Source: Linnemannia schmuckeri (lineage: Eukaryota > Mortierellomycota > Mortierellomycetes > Mortierellales > Mortierellaceae). From it: 64,000 nt of DNA. Position 1 is the first letter of the stretch, and each line of letters begins with the position of its first letter. Made by a program: the position numbers and the translations under genes. Shown piece after piece: positions 31,873-43,061 of the stretch. The notes beneath the pieces are model-generated. The model was not told the DNA's origin. It saw nothing but the letters and a program-made list of their open reading frames with translations, and ran no database searches. The stretch covers positions 1,922,001 through 1,986,000 of the forward strand of contig JANATG010000009.1 in NCBI GenBank assembly GCA_029449235.1. The letters are read 5' to 3'.

Positions 31873-34025
31873 CTAAACGTTGTGACAAGGCTGCTGTTGT
31901 TCTTGCTGTTCTCGCTCCTGGCGCTTAAGGTACCCTTTTGGTGGCCAAGACCGGGACCTGACCTGTCGACCTTCATCCTCCACTTCCTCGTCCTCGACCT
32001 TTCGATCCCTACGACGCAAGCGGTCACGGTGATGGTGATTGTCTTCACGTTCACGTTCGAAGTGGGGCGAGTTTGAAGAAGAAGCAGAAGGGACGAAGCC
32101 ATAAGCGGCGGCAGTAGCTTCCCGCTGTCGCGCCTCAGCATCCCTCAATTCTTGACGACGTTCTCTCCTACGCTCGTCTTGCCGACCTCGTTCTTGGTCA
32201 TGAGAGCCCTGGGAGCGGCGTTCACGTTCGCGCTCTGCACGGAGTTCTTCAAGGAACTCGCGGTGTTCTTGCCGACGTTGGGCCCAGCGTTCTCGGAAGC
32301 TTGGACGATGCTGAGATGACGCTGACGAAGGAGAAGGAGCAGGAGGAGTGGATGCGGCAGCAGTGGCGATGGTGGAGGCTACAACTTGGGCATCATGCTT
32401 TTCTTGCTGATGCTGCTGTTGTTGTTGGGCAGCAGCAGCAGCACGGTTCAAATGGTTCCGATAAGGGTTCCCACCCTCATGACGCGTCTGAGGCACTTGC
32501 TGCCCTTGCTGCTCCTGAGCCTGGACCTGAATCTCGCGCGAGGAGGGGTTGATGCGGTGAGTCGAAGACTCAAGGAAGGACCCGTCGGGTCGTTGGATGC
32601 GAGTATGCGTCTCGGTGACGCCGGACTGGCGATTAAATGTTACTGTCTTTGATTCGATGGTTCCATCTGGGCGGGTGATCGTCGTCCGCGTGAACGACTA
32701 ATTTGAGATGAGTAAAAAAAAGAGGGAAGAATGTTAGTTTCCGACCTCTTATTGTAACCAACGGCAAATGTATGCAACCAAGCAAAAAGGTGAAGGTGAG
32801 CGTGTACCTCGGATGGACGGCGCTCGTGCTGGTAGTGACGGGGTGGCCACTCTTTTGTTCTTGAAGCATCTTGGCTGGTATTGTTGGTGTTGTTGTTGGT
32901 AGTGTCCCACGACGGTCGGACCTCCATCACCTTATTGACCAACACCGAGGAAGGAGCAGCCTCTGATGACTTGGGAGGGGCGGGGACAAGGGCGGCAGAA
33001 GCGACAGCAAGGTGGTCCACAACAGCAGTAGTGACGGCGTTACTTGGTGTTGCGACAACTGTAGGAGGGGACTCGATTTTGGTGGCAACAGGTTCAGGCC
33101 CCGCACCAGGAGACTCGACAGTTGGTGGCGTAACTGTACCAGCAGCAATCACAGCGACAGGAATAGACGATGAGGACGACAGGTCGTAGTCTGGAAGTGG
33201 CACCTGCGGGACAACCACCTCCTCAACAGCAGCAACGACAGGAACAACAACTGCAGTAACCTCATTACTCTCATCACCACCCTTCTTCTCTTCAACAGCA
33301 GGTGTGCGGAAGCCATAAGGTTTATCATAACTCACATTTAGCAGCCACTCAACAACACCCATTGGCATCATCGCCGTCGTCGTCGCCACCTTCTTCACCC
33401 TTCCACCACTCTCCAACGCCTCAACGGTAGAGGTCGCGGAGGCCGAAGTCGAAGTAGAGGCGAGGGGTGAACCGTCGACAGAAACCTCCCCCGGGAGCTC
33501 CTCAATCGTGATCCGGTATCGTTTCATTGTGCCCCTCGACCCCGTCGTGACCGATTGGAGTTTTTGTGCCCACGACCATGGCCACAGCTGCTCTGCACCT
33601 CTTGTCGCGTTCTGTGCACCCTCCGTCGTCTCCTTCTCTGTTACCGTCACGTCAGTCGTAGTCGAAGCCGCGGTGGCATCAGTCTCGGCCGAGGTAAAGG
33701 CACATCGAGGACGGTGCCGCCCCTCAGAAGAAGAGGAAGAGGCGAGCGCCATAGCCTTCTGATACTCAACAGCATGGATCTCATGAATCACCGACCCCGC
33801 TCCACCGAGGAGGGAGAACCCCTGGAGGATGTTGAGTCTTGCCAGACCTGGGATGTTTGGCGATTTAGAAGGCTTTGTGTCTTCTTCTTTCCATGGTCGA
33901 TGGTGGTCGTGTGGGTGGTTGTTGTTTTGGGACCAGGGCCAGTTGGCATCGTTGTGAGAGGGAGGAGAGGTGTGGGCGAGTTCTTCGGGTGTGCTGCCGG
34001 GGTTGTAGAAGAGGACTGAAGTCAT
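31873..34025 (-). CDS. Uncharacterised low-complexity protein with an RPDGTIE-type motif
   Basis: Two exons on the minus strand, 34025-32808 and 32697-31873 (GT-AG, phase 0), 680 residues. Start MTSVLFYNPGSTPEE; a longer open frame upstream is leader-like. The N-terminal 230 residues are polar, with one moderately hydrophobic stretch (LARLNILQGFSLLGGAGSVIHE). A compact segment KRYRITIEELPGEVSV precedes a Val/Ala/Pro-rich disordered middle. Directly across the intron comes SFTRTTITRPDGTIESKTVT, then HTRIQRPDGSFLESS: two beta-hairpin-like R-P-D-G units of the kind seen near the ends of some co-chaperone-like proteins. The last 150 residues are Gln-rich, then a charged Arg/Glu helix (FRERWAQRRQEHREFLEEL). 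I do not recognise the family. Confidence 0.72.
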
Positions 34026-34723
34026 TTTTGTGTGTTTGTGGATGTATAGATACAGAGAGAGAGAGTGTGTGTGTGTATGAGAGGGAAGGAGGATGGGTGT
34101 ATATGTGTATGTGTGTCTATGGTGGAGATATGAATAAAAGAACGTAAGAGTGTAAAGAAGAAAACAAGAGTATGTGTATGTGCGGATGTGTGTGAGAACA
34201 AAAAGCAGAAAAGACATCAGGAGAACCGCCTTAATATGAAAAATCGACCGTGACCAATTAGGAAATTTTGTGCTTCTTGGCCAGGTGTGCCCTACGCCTT
34301 TTCTCTCTCACTCGTCGCACAATACCCGTCATGGAACCACTTCATCTCAAGGGAAGGCAACAGCTTCAGTTCTCTTCGTATGTGTGCACGTCTTTTTTTT
34401 TTTTTTTGCCTTTTGTAGTCGAAAAGTAAAGCGGGAAGCTCGTCATTGTCAGTCAGGCACACGAAAAAAGAAGTTTTCCATTCTAAGCTTCTACCACTTG
34501 CACTCCGACCTACTTATTCAGGCACCCCCGGTTCGTTTTCTTTATGCTTCAATTGAGCCACACAGAAGGAGCCAAACACAATTAATTCCATTCATATTAT
34601 CATCTTTTAACAAGTAGAAAGATGTAAAAAGCAAAAAGTTTGCAACAACTTTATGTTATTAATAATGATGGACAGCTACTCAAAGTAGAGAAACAACGAG
34701 AGGTGTCCTAAGGGGTATCAAAT
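34026..34723. other. Intergenic stretch between two minus-strand genes
   Basis: 698 bases. A (GT)n-rich region near 34067-34120 is the promoter side of the gene at 31.9-34.0 kb; the right part is the 3' region of the next gene. No exon is supported. Confidence 0.5.
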
Positions 34724-36703
34724 TCAAGTAGAAGGAGGTTGGGTAGAAGTAGCAGATCTCATAAGCCCAGCCCCAGCTGCACCATACCCATCCTTCCCTC
34801 CCCCAGGCATCGCATAATGCGGTTGTTGGAATCCAACAACAGGCGACATCATCCCATGATGGTGATCTGCCGGATATGGCGCCGGTGGATACTGTTGCTG
34901 CTGCTGCTGATGTTGATAATACTGATGTTGAGGAGGAGGAGGACCCGCCAAGGGAATGTACGCTCCAGCCTGTCCCTGAGGGCCCGGCATATGATGATGC
35001 ACAGGCTGCACAGGTGGTGGAGCAACCGGCAAAGGCGAGACGATCTGATGGTTGGATCCATAGGAATGGGTCGCGACGCCAAACAGTTTCTTGAGTCCGT
35101 TGGTAAGTGGACGCTTGTAGTATGCATCATCTGTCCCGTGATTGTTGCTCGGGTGGGCGGCTACTGCTGTTGTCACTGTGGGTTGTGGGTAATGATGAGC
35201 GTACCCACCATAGTGTGGTTGCTGTTGAGGATAAGGGTTATGATGATGAGGATGGTGCTGTTGTGATTGTGGGTAGTACCCATGATGCTGCTGCTGCTGT
35301 TGATGAGGTTGCGGGTAATAAGCATGCTGCTGCTGGTGATGATGCTGCGGAACAGGCGCCGGAGGAACAGGATGTTGCCCATCCAGATGAAAATCCGGTC
35401 GTGTCGAATACTCAATCTGTGGAGCAGCGTACGCCGTTAACGAGGTATGTAACCGTGTACAGATCGCAAACTCAGAATCCAAAAGCCCACCACACTCCTT
35501 GCACTTATAATTCGTCACTAGTCCCGGTCCTCCTCCTCCAGGTATTGCTGCTGATGGCGGTGGGATAGAAGCTGGTGCCAGGGCTGGAGTTGGAGCGACG
35601 CCAACTGGTGGAAGAAAGGGCGGTGGCGCGACTATTGACGCATGTTCGGGTGCGGGCGGTGACATGAGAAGTTTGCTAGGTTCTGGCATCGGCATAGGCA
35701 CCGGCATTGACGCACTACTACTATGATGGAGTGGTACAGCCGGCAAAGGTCGGACCACGGCTGCAGGCGAGAACATGGATGGAGTACTAGGTGGAGGATA
35801 ATGGCTCAATGTCGGAGAAGGTGCAACAGTAGGCGGAGGGTAGGTTGTAGTAGGTGGGTGGTATATGGTAGGCGTTTCTGCGTACCCCATCGCTGGAGAT
35901 GAGACAGGATTGACGACGGACGATATCGAATGAAGCTGTTGGTGCTGGTCTACTTGAGGCGAGAACTGGGGTGCAGCGGGCGGGCGGTATACCACTGGCG
36001 CTGACTGTTGATGTGATTGATAATACGGGTCAGACTGTTCCTGCTGCTGTTGCTGCTGTTGCTGTTCCAGAATCGGCTGCTTCACATCTTGTAAAGGGTT
36101 TTCTCCTTTCTTGTCAGAGAACACTGGAGGCTGGTAGTATGACTGAATATCATCCTTCTCCAGTATCCCCGCACCTACACCAGCCGCCACCGGTTCCTGC
36201 TGCTTTCCCTGAGCAGGTTCTTCCTCCTGAGTATCCAGCTGAGGAGCTCTGGGCCCAGTAGGTCTCGCAAAGTACGAATCAGGCACTGCGTCATACTCCC
36301 CGCCCGACATATCAACCACGCCGTCCCCATACAGCTGTGGAGCCCCAACAGTCCCCCGAAACTGTGGCGCCCTCGGAGTCCTCGGAGTTTTCCGAGGAGG
36401 CAATGGAGGAGCAACGCCATCATGAGGTACTGGATTCGCTGATCCAGATCCTCCTGGCATCATTGGAGGGAATTGAAGTTGTCGAGAGAACTCGCGGGGT
36501 GGGACCCCTGAAACGTTGGCTCCTGGCATCGCCGAAGGGGACATTAGTTGACGGGACTGTGTCGCTGCTCCAGCTGCTGCTGCCGCTGGTCCTGTTTCCG
36601 TTGGTGTATAAGTATAGGGTGGAGGTGGAGCCTCTTCCTGCAGCTGCTGCTGCCGCTCGTGCTGCTGTTGGGAGTTTTGAGCCTTGTATGTTGACAGCGG
36701 CAT
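34724..36703 (-). CDS. Pro/Gln/His-rich protein with SH3-binding motif and a CxxC site (unrecognised)
   Basis: Single open frame on the minus strand, 659 residues, start MPLSTYKAQNSQQQ; the ATG further upstream adds a leader-like stretch. The N-terminal third has proline motifs including PPLPPRKTPRTPR, a class II-like SH3 ligand, and repeated APQ(L/F) units (APQFRG, APQLYG, APQLDT). Near residue 430 a small ordered island NYKCKECGGLLDSEFAICT contains CxxC and a third Cys, a possible half of a zinc site. The rest is Pro/Tyr/His/Gln low complexity. It looks like a disordered adaptor; no family is recognised. Confidence 0.7.
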   Translation of the reverse strand: MPLSTYKAQNSQQQHERQQQLQEEAPPPPYTYTPTETGPAAAAAGAATQSRQLMSPSAMPGANVSGVPPREFSRQLQFPPMMPGGSGSANPVPHDGVAPPLPPRKTPRTPRAPQFRGTVGAPQLYGDGVVDMSGGEYDAVPDSYFARPTGPRAPQLDTQEEEPAQGKQQEPVAAGVGAGILEKDDIQSYYQPPVFSDKKGENPLQDVKQPILEQQQQQQQQEQSDPYYQSHQQSAPVVYRPPAAPQFSPQVDQHQQLHSISSVVNPVSSPAMGYAETPTIYHPPTTTYPPPTVAPSPTLSHYPPPSTPSMFSPAAVVRPLPAVPLHHSSSASMPVPMPMPEPSKLLMSPPAPEHASIVAPPPFLPPVGVAPTPALAPASIPPPSAAIPGGGGPGLVTNYKCKECGGLLDSEFAICTRLHTSLTAYAAPQIEYSTRPDFHLDGQHPVPPAPVPQHHHQQQHAYYPQPHQQQQQHHGYYPQSQQHHPHHHNPYPQQQPHYGGYAHHYPQPTVTTAVAAHPSNNHGTDDAYYKRPLTNGLKKLFGVATHSYGSNHQIVSPLPVAPPPVQPVHHHMPGPQGQAGAYIPLAGPPPPQHQYYQHQQQQQQYPPAPYPADHHHGMMSPVVGFQQPHYAMPGGGKDGYGAAGAGLMRSATSTQPPST

Positions 36704-37532
36704 GGCTGGTTGGTTTGAATGTAATAAAAAAGCTGACTCAGAACAAGTAGAGGTTCTGGAAAAATAAAGTTTTATCAGTTGGCCTGGAACGTTTTCTGCA
36801 GGTTCACTTAGGATAACCCAACTGGACATCTCATTGGCATGAACATGTTGTTCACTGTACCTTGATGAGAACGAGAGTGGGGTACAGATGCTTATATAGA
36901 AAAGGGGATGGAATCAGAGGGTGAGATGAAAAAAAAAGGGTGTGGAGGGAAAGATGTGTAAGTAGGAGAGAAAGAAGGAGAGCAGCAATAAAAAAAGAAG
37001 TGGCAAAGTAAACATCACTAGAAACCAAATATGAGAGCGATGACAAGGGTCGAAAATTATTCGTTTTGTCTCTGTGTCTGTGTGGCAGTGGCAAAAAAAC
37101 AACAGCAACAAAGAACAAGGCCCAGGCTCAAGTCTCGTGGCACCCCTTTATTTCTGGCCATAGCGAGCAATCGAACAAGTGAACAATCCGATTCCCCCTT
37201 CCCCTCTTCTTTCTATCACACACGGAGGTAGCACGTCGAAAGCGAATCGATGTGGCAGAAAAAAAAAGAGCGACAGATTTTTTTATTTGGCATGGAAGTG
37301 AGAGTGTTGGGAGGTGGTTTTTTTTTTGTTAGCGAGAAAAGAGAAAACGAAAAGGACATGGCACAACAAAAAAAAAAAAATATAAGTGAGAAAAAGAAAA
37401 AAGTAATTATGGTCATAGGTGTAGAAGAATGAGACGATATAGTGTAAGATGGGCGAGGAGGAGGAAGAGAGGTAAAATGGCTTTCAAGCACACAGAAACA
37501 AAACCGTAGAAACGAACGACAACCCTCCCTTT
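36704..37532. other. Intergenic stretch: promoter of Pro-rich gene and 3' region of CYRI
   Basis: 829 bases with several A- and T-runs. Minus-strand open frames here are short and T-rich. No exon is supported. Confidence 0.5.
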
Positions 37533-40500
37533 TTACGCGGTGGTGGCGATCAAGGTCTTGATGGTCTTGGGTGTCGTGGCATCATTCAAGTGCTTGGTAT
37601 TGAACCGCAAGGCAGAGATCAGGTTGGGTGTATCCGTCGCGTTTCCAAAGGTATGGATTGCCTTGACAGAGTTCTTGATGTTGATCGGCGACGACTTGTT
37701 GAACGCGCCCTGGGGCTCAATATGGTCATAAATGATGATCGAGATCACCATCACTCTCAGACAGAACGCCGTCGTCTCGGCCCGCTGGTTGGGCTTCTTC
37801 TTGCTGTTGTTCACAGTGTGATAACATACTCCCGCCAACGTCGCCAAACATTCAGAGACACTCCGGCGGACACGGTGTTGTCCCACAAACTGCGTCGTCA
37901 CTTCCGTGACAGTCTTCAACATTGGTGTAGGGTAGGCGTAGAACATTGAGACATGGTTGGCCAGCTCGTCCTCGTTCATCGCCGACTTGAGATCCACCTC
38001 GTTCGACAGCTTGCCCCGGGACAGACAGCGACGGTAGTACGAAAAGTCGTTCTGGATCTGGGGGGTCTTCATCTTGAGTGAGTCAAACTCAAACACGAAG
38101 TCGAGCAACTGGCACAAGATCCTTGCCAATCCCTGATGTCTCTCCAAGTTCTTGTTCACATCGCCAATACACAGCGTCTGCAAGATTTGTGGCAAGCACG
38201 ATTCTAATTAGAGGAAAGGGAGGAAGGGTTAAGTATCGCGTTAATAATTAACTACCGCAGCTTTGACAATTCAATGCAAAAGAAACCTTTCTCTTTAAGA
38301 AAGAATGAACTAGGCATACCGATGGAGGTGGAGTACTTGTAGAAAGTCTTGAGCTTGTCGACAGCAGGACGGACATGGTCCCATGCCTCTTGCTCTGATT
38401 CTGGGCCAGGTGATCCAATTGCCTACAAGGAATGTTCATTGTACATAAAGTTGTCATGTTAGCCACGTGGAATGAAAACGCCATAAGAAACAAAGGGGAT
38501 AGAATGCCGGGCCGAGAACGCTCGCGATTTCCGTTTGTTGCTTCCATGAGTATCCAGCCTCTGATGATTCCTGTCCTGTCTTTTGTCTTGAAATGATATC
38601 TACACTTTTCTTCTTTACTTGTGTGAATTTTCCCTCTCCTGCTTTCCGTAATGAAAGTCGTAAAAAGAATCGAAAAAAATCACGACGCTGAAATAGAAAT
38701 GGGCTCTCGAGAATGAACAACCTGAGTAAAAATAACTCCCTTTCTCACTTTCACTTCTCACTTCGTACTTCCCACTTGAAGGATGCACCTCCGTGAATAA
38801 ACGAAAATATCCTTCTGTCTCTTTGCTTTTTTTTTTCTCGACGAAGTTAACCAAAAACACGCGCGCGTCCTCAATGTCGAGGAAAATAGAACAAAACAAA
38901 GCACCACTACACCATGAGTCCACAAGAATCGATTCTCAATAAGCCAGAAAAGGAACGCAGCCCACAAATGAACGAGCATGAAACAGGAAAAAAATAAAAA
39001 ATGCACATGAAGGAACAAACAGGTGTATGTTCTTCCTTTCCAGAAGAACAAAACGGAAGAAGAATGTTTGTAAGACCAAGAATGATGCTTCTGAATGTGT
39101 GCGTGTCAGTTGAGCTTGTCGTATCCAACCATTCACATCCTCCCATGGTCCACTTCCCGGGACATCATACTTTCTCCCTTGTGAAAATATATCAATCTTC
39201 CTCTCCTGCAGGCGAGTTCAATTGAACCCGAAATTAACAAAAATTGTCCCTGATGGATGCATAGTGAGGTGGGTTCCAAAAATAAACGCGAACAACCAAA
39301 CCCATTGAAACGCGTAAAAATAAAGTGTGTATGGGCATGCAGGTGTGTTTGTGAAGATAAAGGCGAGAAGACAAAAGATCCATCCACCAACCCCCGACCA
39401 AGTAGCTTGTTTGTACGTCTGCACAGACAATTCTGCACGAGAGCACCATGTAATAAGCCATCGTCCTGGGATGGATGAGCCAACAGAAAAAAAAAACAAT
39501 ATTGAGCACAACACAACAACGAGGAGTTTGTAAAAATAACTAAAAAAAACAGTCGTTGCTCGGTCGTGTCCGTGGAAAAAATAACAAGCGCGCCATCTCT
39601 GACCAAAACGCAATGCCCTTGAGCAACACTCTTTTTCAACCAACACCTTTTCATATCCATCTCAAAAAGGAGGATCCTGATGAAGAGAGATATTATGTTC
39701 ACAGGGGGAGAGACGACTACCTCACTAACGACTCCAATATCAGATCCGAATTCCTTTTTTAGACAAAAATAATAAAGATCCAAACATCTCTACTTCTTGT
39801 CGTGATAGAATGAATGTAAGAAAAAGCCTTCAAGGGCCCGCCTGCGCTGTTATCCTTTTGCCCTTTCTCGTTTGCTCTCGGCGGCATTCCCTTTTTTTTC
39901 TCGGTGATTGTCGCACTGCACTAAGATCGCAAAAGCAACCTCAATCCGAACTAAAGTGAGTGCTGTAATAGACAGACTCCTTCTCGCACTCCCGTCCATG
40001 TTCCCAACATTAACATCCCGCCTTTAAACCTCACCTGCCAATCTCAAAAGAGGAGGCAGGGCGCAACAAACAACCCAAAAAAGAGCTTCTTCAATCTCTT
40101 TCATCTTTCCCGTGCATGAAAAAGTCGTCTCCATCGCTCCTCGAACCACCCTTCCTGCCTTTCCTCCAGAATGCAACCACTCATATTCTCTCACTTGCTC
40201 GCCCCTTGACCTGTGTACCCGCACTCAACAAATATCCCCCAATAAGACCATCTTTTGTCGCGTGTATTTTTTTCTTGGTGTTTGTGAGACGTACGAATAC
40301 GTACTATGTGTCCTTTGCTTGTTTTTCAGGCCTGAATAAACGCTCCATTCTGATTCGTCCATCAGATATGGACGTCCAACATCCCATCCGTGGCATTTTG
40401 TTGGTTCCCTTCATTTTTATGTGTCCTCGTTGGATTTGCCCTTCTGTCGCGAGCCCTCTCCCCTGGTAGCCGATAAGGAAATTGCATGAATAAAAGAACA

Positions 40501-41637
40501 CCAACGGTCGTTCGGGGTGGATGGCTGGGAAGGGTGAATGGAGGTAGAAGGGATAAAAAAGGGAGGAACTGGAAAGGTGGATGGATAGGAGGTAGTAGAG
40601 TGGTTTGCTAGGAAAAGAAAGGGAACCAATAATGATTGAATAGCTACCACCCCTTCGCGATCCAAACAATAAAAAGAAAAAAAAAAAAAAAAAAAAAAAG
40701 AAAAAAACCCATCCAACGAAAGAAGGGAATGAAATGATATGATCCCAGTTCTTTGTCGTGTTCTTTGCACTTGTCCGCTCTCGGGCATACCCCTTCTTCA
40801 ACCCCTCTTTCTCTCTCCTCCCGACAAAAGGGACCTTCAAAAAGGAAATCAAACAAGTACACCAAAAGTAAGATAAAAAAAAGAGAAAGCACCTTCTGAC
40901 GATAAAATGTCCATTTCCTATCCTGTCCTTTTTTGGTCCTTTTTCCCTGAAAGACCGTTCCGGTTTGAAAATGTCCAAATGGTTGAAGAGAGTCATCCTG
41001 TACAATTCGCAACGGTGTTTTCCGCTTTTTTTTTCTCTCTGTTTCATGATCTTCCTGGTCGTTCTCTTCCTGTTATTCCTGTTCTCGGTTATATCCCTGC
41101 CGTGTGTTGGAGCGATATCCTGTAATGGTGGCATAGTTATTACCTGACGGATATATTCTCCACAACCCTCATAATTCCTGAGCATCTCGAGTAGATCTGC
41201 CGTTGGCTCCAGCATGTGCAAAACGTTTGAGTAAGACTCGAGTTCCTCCTCGGACATTGACGAATCTAAAATATAACGTACAAGTAAATTCAGTAACAAA
41301 AAGTCAATACAAACGAGAATAAAGGACGTTGGATCAGTTAATATAACGAAATGAAGGCGAACACAGAAACAAAAAGAAAAAAAAAAAAGCAACAAGGCAT
41401 GTTGTTGGTTTCAATTTTCCTTTCGTTCGAAAAAATGGAATTTTCCTCGGGTTTGGTCCGACATCTTTCCCGCTCACACAAAAGACACACACAAGATCTT
41501 GCTTCCTTGCAATCATCGGATGATTATTATATAGGCGTTCATATGCTCTTACCTTCAAAATCGAGTTGAACATCGGGCACTTTTGAGTCAGCGTCTCTGT
41601 TGACAAGATCGTTAAACTGTGAAAGAAAGTTTCCCAT
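37533..41637 (-). CDS. CYRI: CYRI/FAM49 Rac-binding regulator of the actin machinery
   Basis: Four exons on the minus strand: 41637-41553, 41265-41144, 38422-38320 and 38203-37533, all GT-AG and in phase; 326 residues, the family's normal size. The start MGNFLSQFNDLVN keeps the Gly2 N-myristoylation signal of FAM49. Further landmarks: VQLDFEDSS, NYEGCGEYIRQAIGSP, EQEAWDHVRPAVDKLKTFY, QNDFSYYRRCLSRGKL, FYAYPTPMLKTVTEVTTQFV, FCLRVMVISIIIYDHI and the C-terminal ALRFNTKHLNDATT. Family members bind active Rac1 through the same fold as CYFIP/Sra1 and restrain the SCAR/WAVE complex at the membrane. The second intron is 2,721 bases, far larger than the others here. The exon call is firm because the peptide across that intron matches the family without a gap. 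Confidence 0.93.
38423..41143 (-). other. 2.7-kb intron of the CYRI gene
   Basis: Donor CAG|GTAATA at the right, acceptor CTTGTAG|GCA at the left with a possible branch GGCTAACATG. Inside are an A-run of about 22 on the plus strand near 40680, T- and A-rich tracts and short open frames in both strands. I found no exon that would fit the family and no convincing nested gene. Confidence 0.75.
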
Positions 41638-42201
41638 GGTTGCTCCTGTTTTTGTTGTACTTGTTGTAGTTGTTAAAGTGGAAGATGTAGTGCTGTGGAT
41701 ATGGCCAGAGAAAAGGGGGTGAAAAAAAGGTCGATTGGCAGTTGAAGGGGGGTGAGAGGGAGGAGAGAGAGAAAGCGAGCGCAGAGAGTGTGTGAGAGAG
41801 GAAAGAGGATGTAAAAGAATAAAGGGATGATATAATGCGAGCTGCTTTTGTCGTCGTCGTTGTGGGGATGTGGTATCGGGAAAAAAGAGGAGATCGGTCG
41901 GTCGGTGGTGGTAGAAGGTAGGGCGAAGTAGCAGTAGCAGTAGCAAAGAAAAAGTTGAAACAGGACGGAGAGAAAATTAGGCGAACGGAAAGAGGATTAA
42001 AAGGGTGTTTCGTGAAGTGGGCTGGCTTGGTGGTGAAGGGGAAGGAAGGGGGACAGGATAGTCGACTTTTTTTTTGAGAGTTGTTCCTTTCGAAGTTTCA
42101 AAGTTGTTGGTTATTTGTTGAATGAACAGGCGATCTATTAACAAGGTGTGTTCAGAAGGAAAGCGGGTGTGGTGGTAAGTAAAGTTAGCACCGATTAAAC
42201 G

Positions 42202-42242
42202 GCTTTCCTTTCCCTTCCTTTCCTTTCCTTTCCTTTCCTTTC
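42202..42242 (+). repeat. (CCTTT)n pyrimidine minisatellite
   Basis: About seven near-perfect CCTTT units, a homopyrimidine tract with mirror symmetry. Confidence 0.85.
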
Positions 42243-42684
42243 CACCTTCTGAATACCAACAGTATAAGAAAAATATTTCTGTTGTTGTGCTGCTCATAAA
42301 AAATAAAATGTGAGTGAGATCGACAACCCCAACTCATGAGTAAATGACAAGTACCGATTACAAAAGAGACAAAAAGAGCCGGTGGATGGGAGGAGATCGT
42401 TAATAATGCAACGAGGTCAAGTGGGTGGTTGATGTGGAAGCGGTGCACAAAGACAGGGAAGATGTGGGTGGTATGTTGTTGATGTCGTTAATTTCAAGCG
42501 AGATATGGACGTGTCATATCAATGTGGAAAGGGGTCGTTAGGGCGAAGTGAAGGGGTGAGGGGAGAAGGAAGAGAAGGGAAGGAAAGGGAAGGGAGGAGG
42601 ATGGAGTGAGGATGAAGAAGAGAGAGAGAGGGAGATGATGGAATGGGATGAAAAAGGAAAAGGAAAAGAAAAAGGAAAGGGATA

Positions 42685-42716
42685 GGAAAAGGAAAAGGAA
42701 AAGGAAAAGGAAAAGG
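42685..42716 (+). repeat. (GGAAAA)n purine array
   Basis: Five perfect GGAAAA units with degenerate copies on the left (from about 42650), all purine on the plus strand. Confidence 0.85.
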
Positions 42717-43025
42717 AGAAGGGAGGAAGAAAAAAAAATTAAAAAGGGGAAATAAATAAAGAGAGCCAGATAATACGAGTGAATACATTTCCACACAAAC
42801 ACTGTGGTAGTCGGCAACTGAACACACGATCAAAAAGAACGAAGGAATGAACAGTTTAGATGGAAGGATGATCTGTATCCATGAGTATACGAAGAAGCAT
42901 GAAAGAATGCAGTCGTGTCTGCTTGATTTCCCAAGAGAGTCATACTATACCAGACCGACCACACACGCACACACACACTCGCCTCTCTTTCTCTTTCTCT
43001 TTCTGTTTCTTAACGGTGCTAGTAC

Positions 43026-43061
43026 TTGCAGCCAGTCAGTCAGTCCAGCCACTGGCTGCAA
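43026..43061. other. Perfect 11-bp inverted repeat
   Basis: TTGCAGCCAGT at 43026-43036 and its exact reverse complement ACTGGCTGCAA at 43051-43061, separated by 14 bases that contain CAGTCAGTC. It lies in non-coding DNA. Confidence 0.8.

Noticed and set aside
40304..41395. 363-codon minus-strand frame in the large CYRI intron
   Set aside because: It reads through real exon 2 into intron on both sides; only the 122-base exon part matches the family.
42494..42833. Minus-strand Phe/Leu/Ser-rich open frames near 42.5-42.8 kb
   Set aside because: They are translations of purine/pyrimidine simple repeats.
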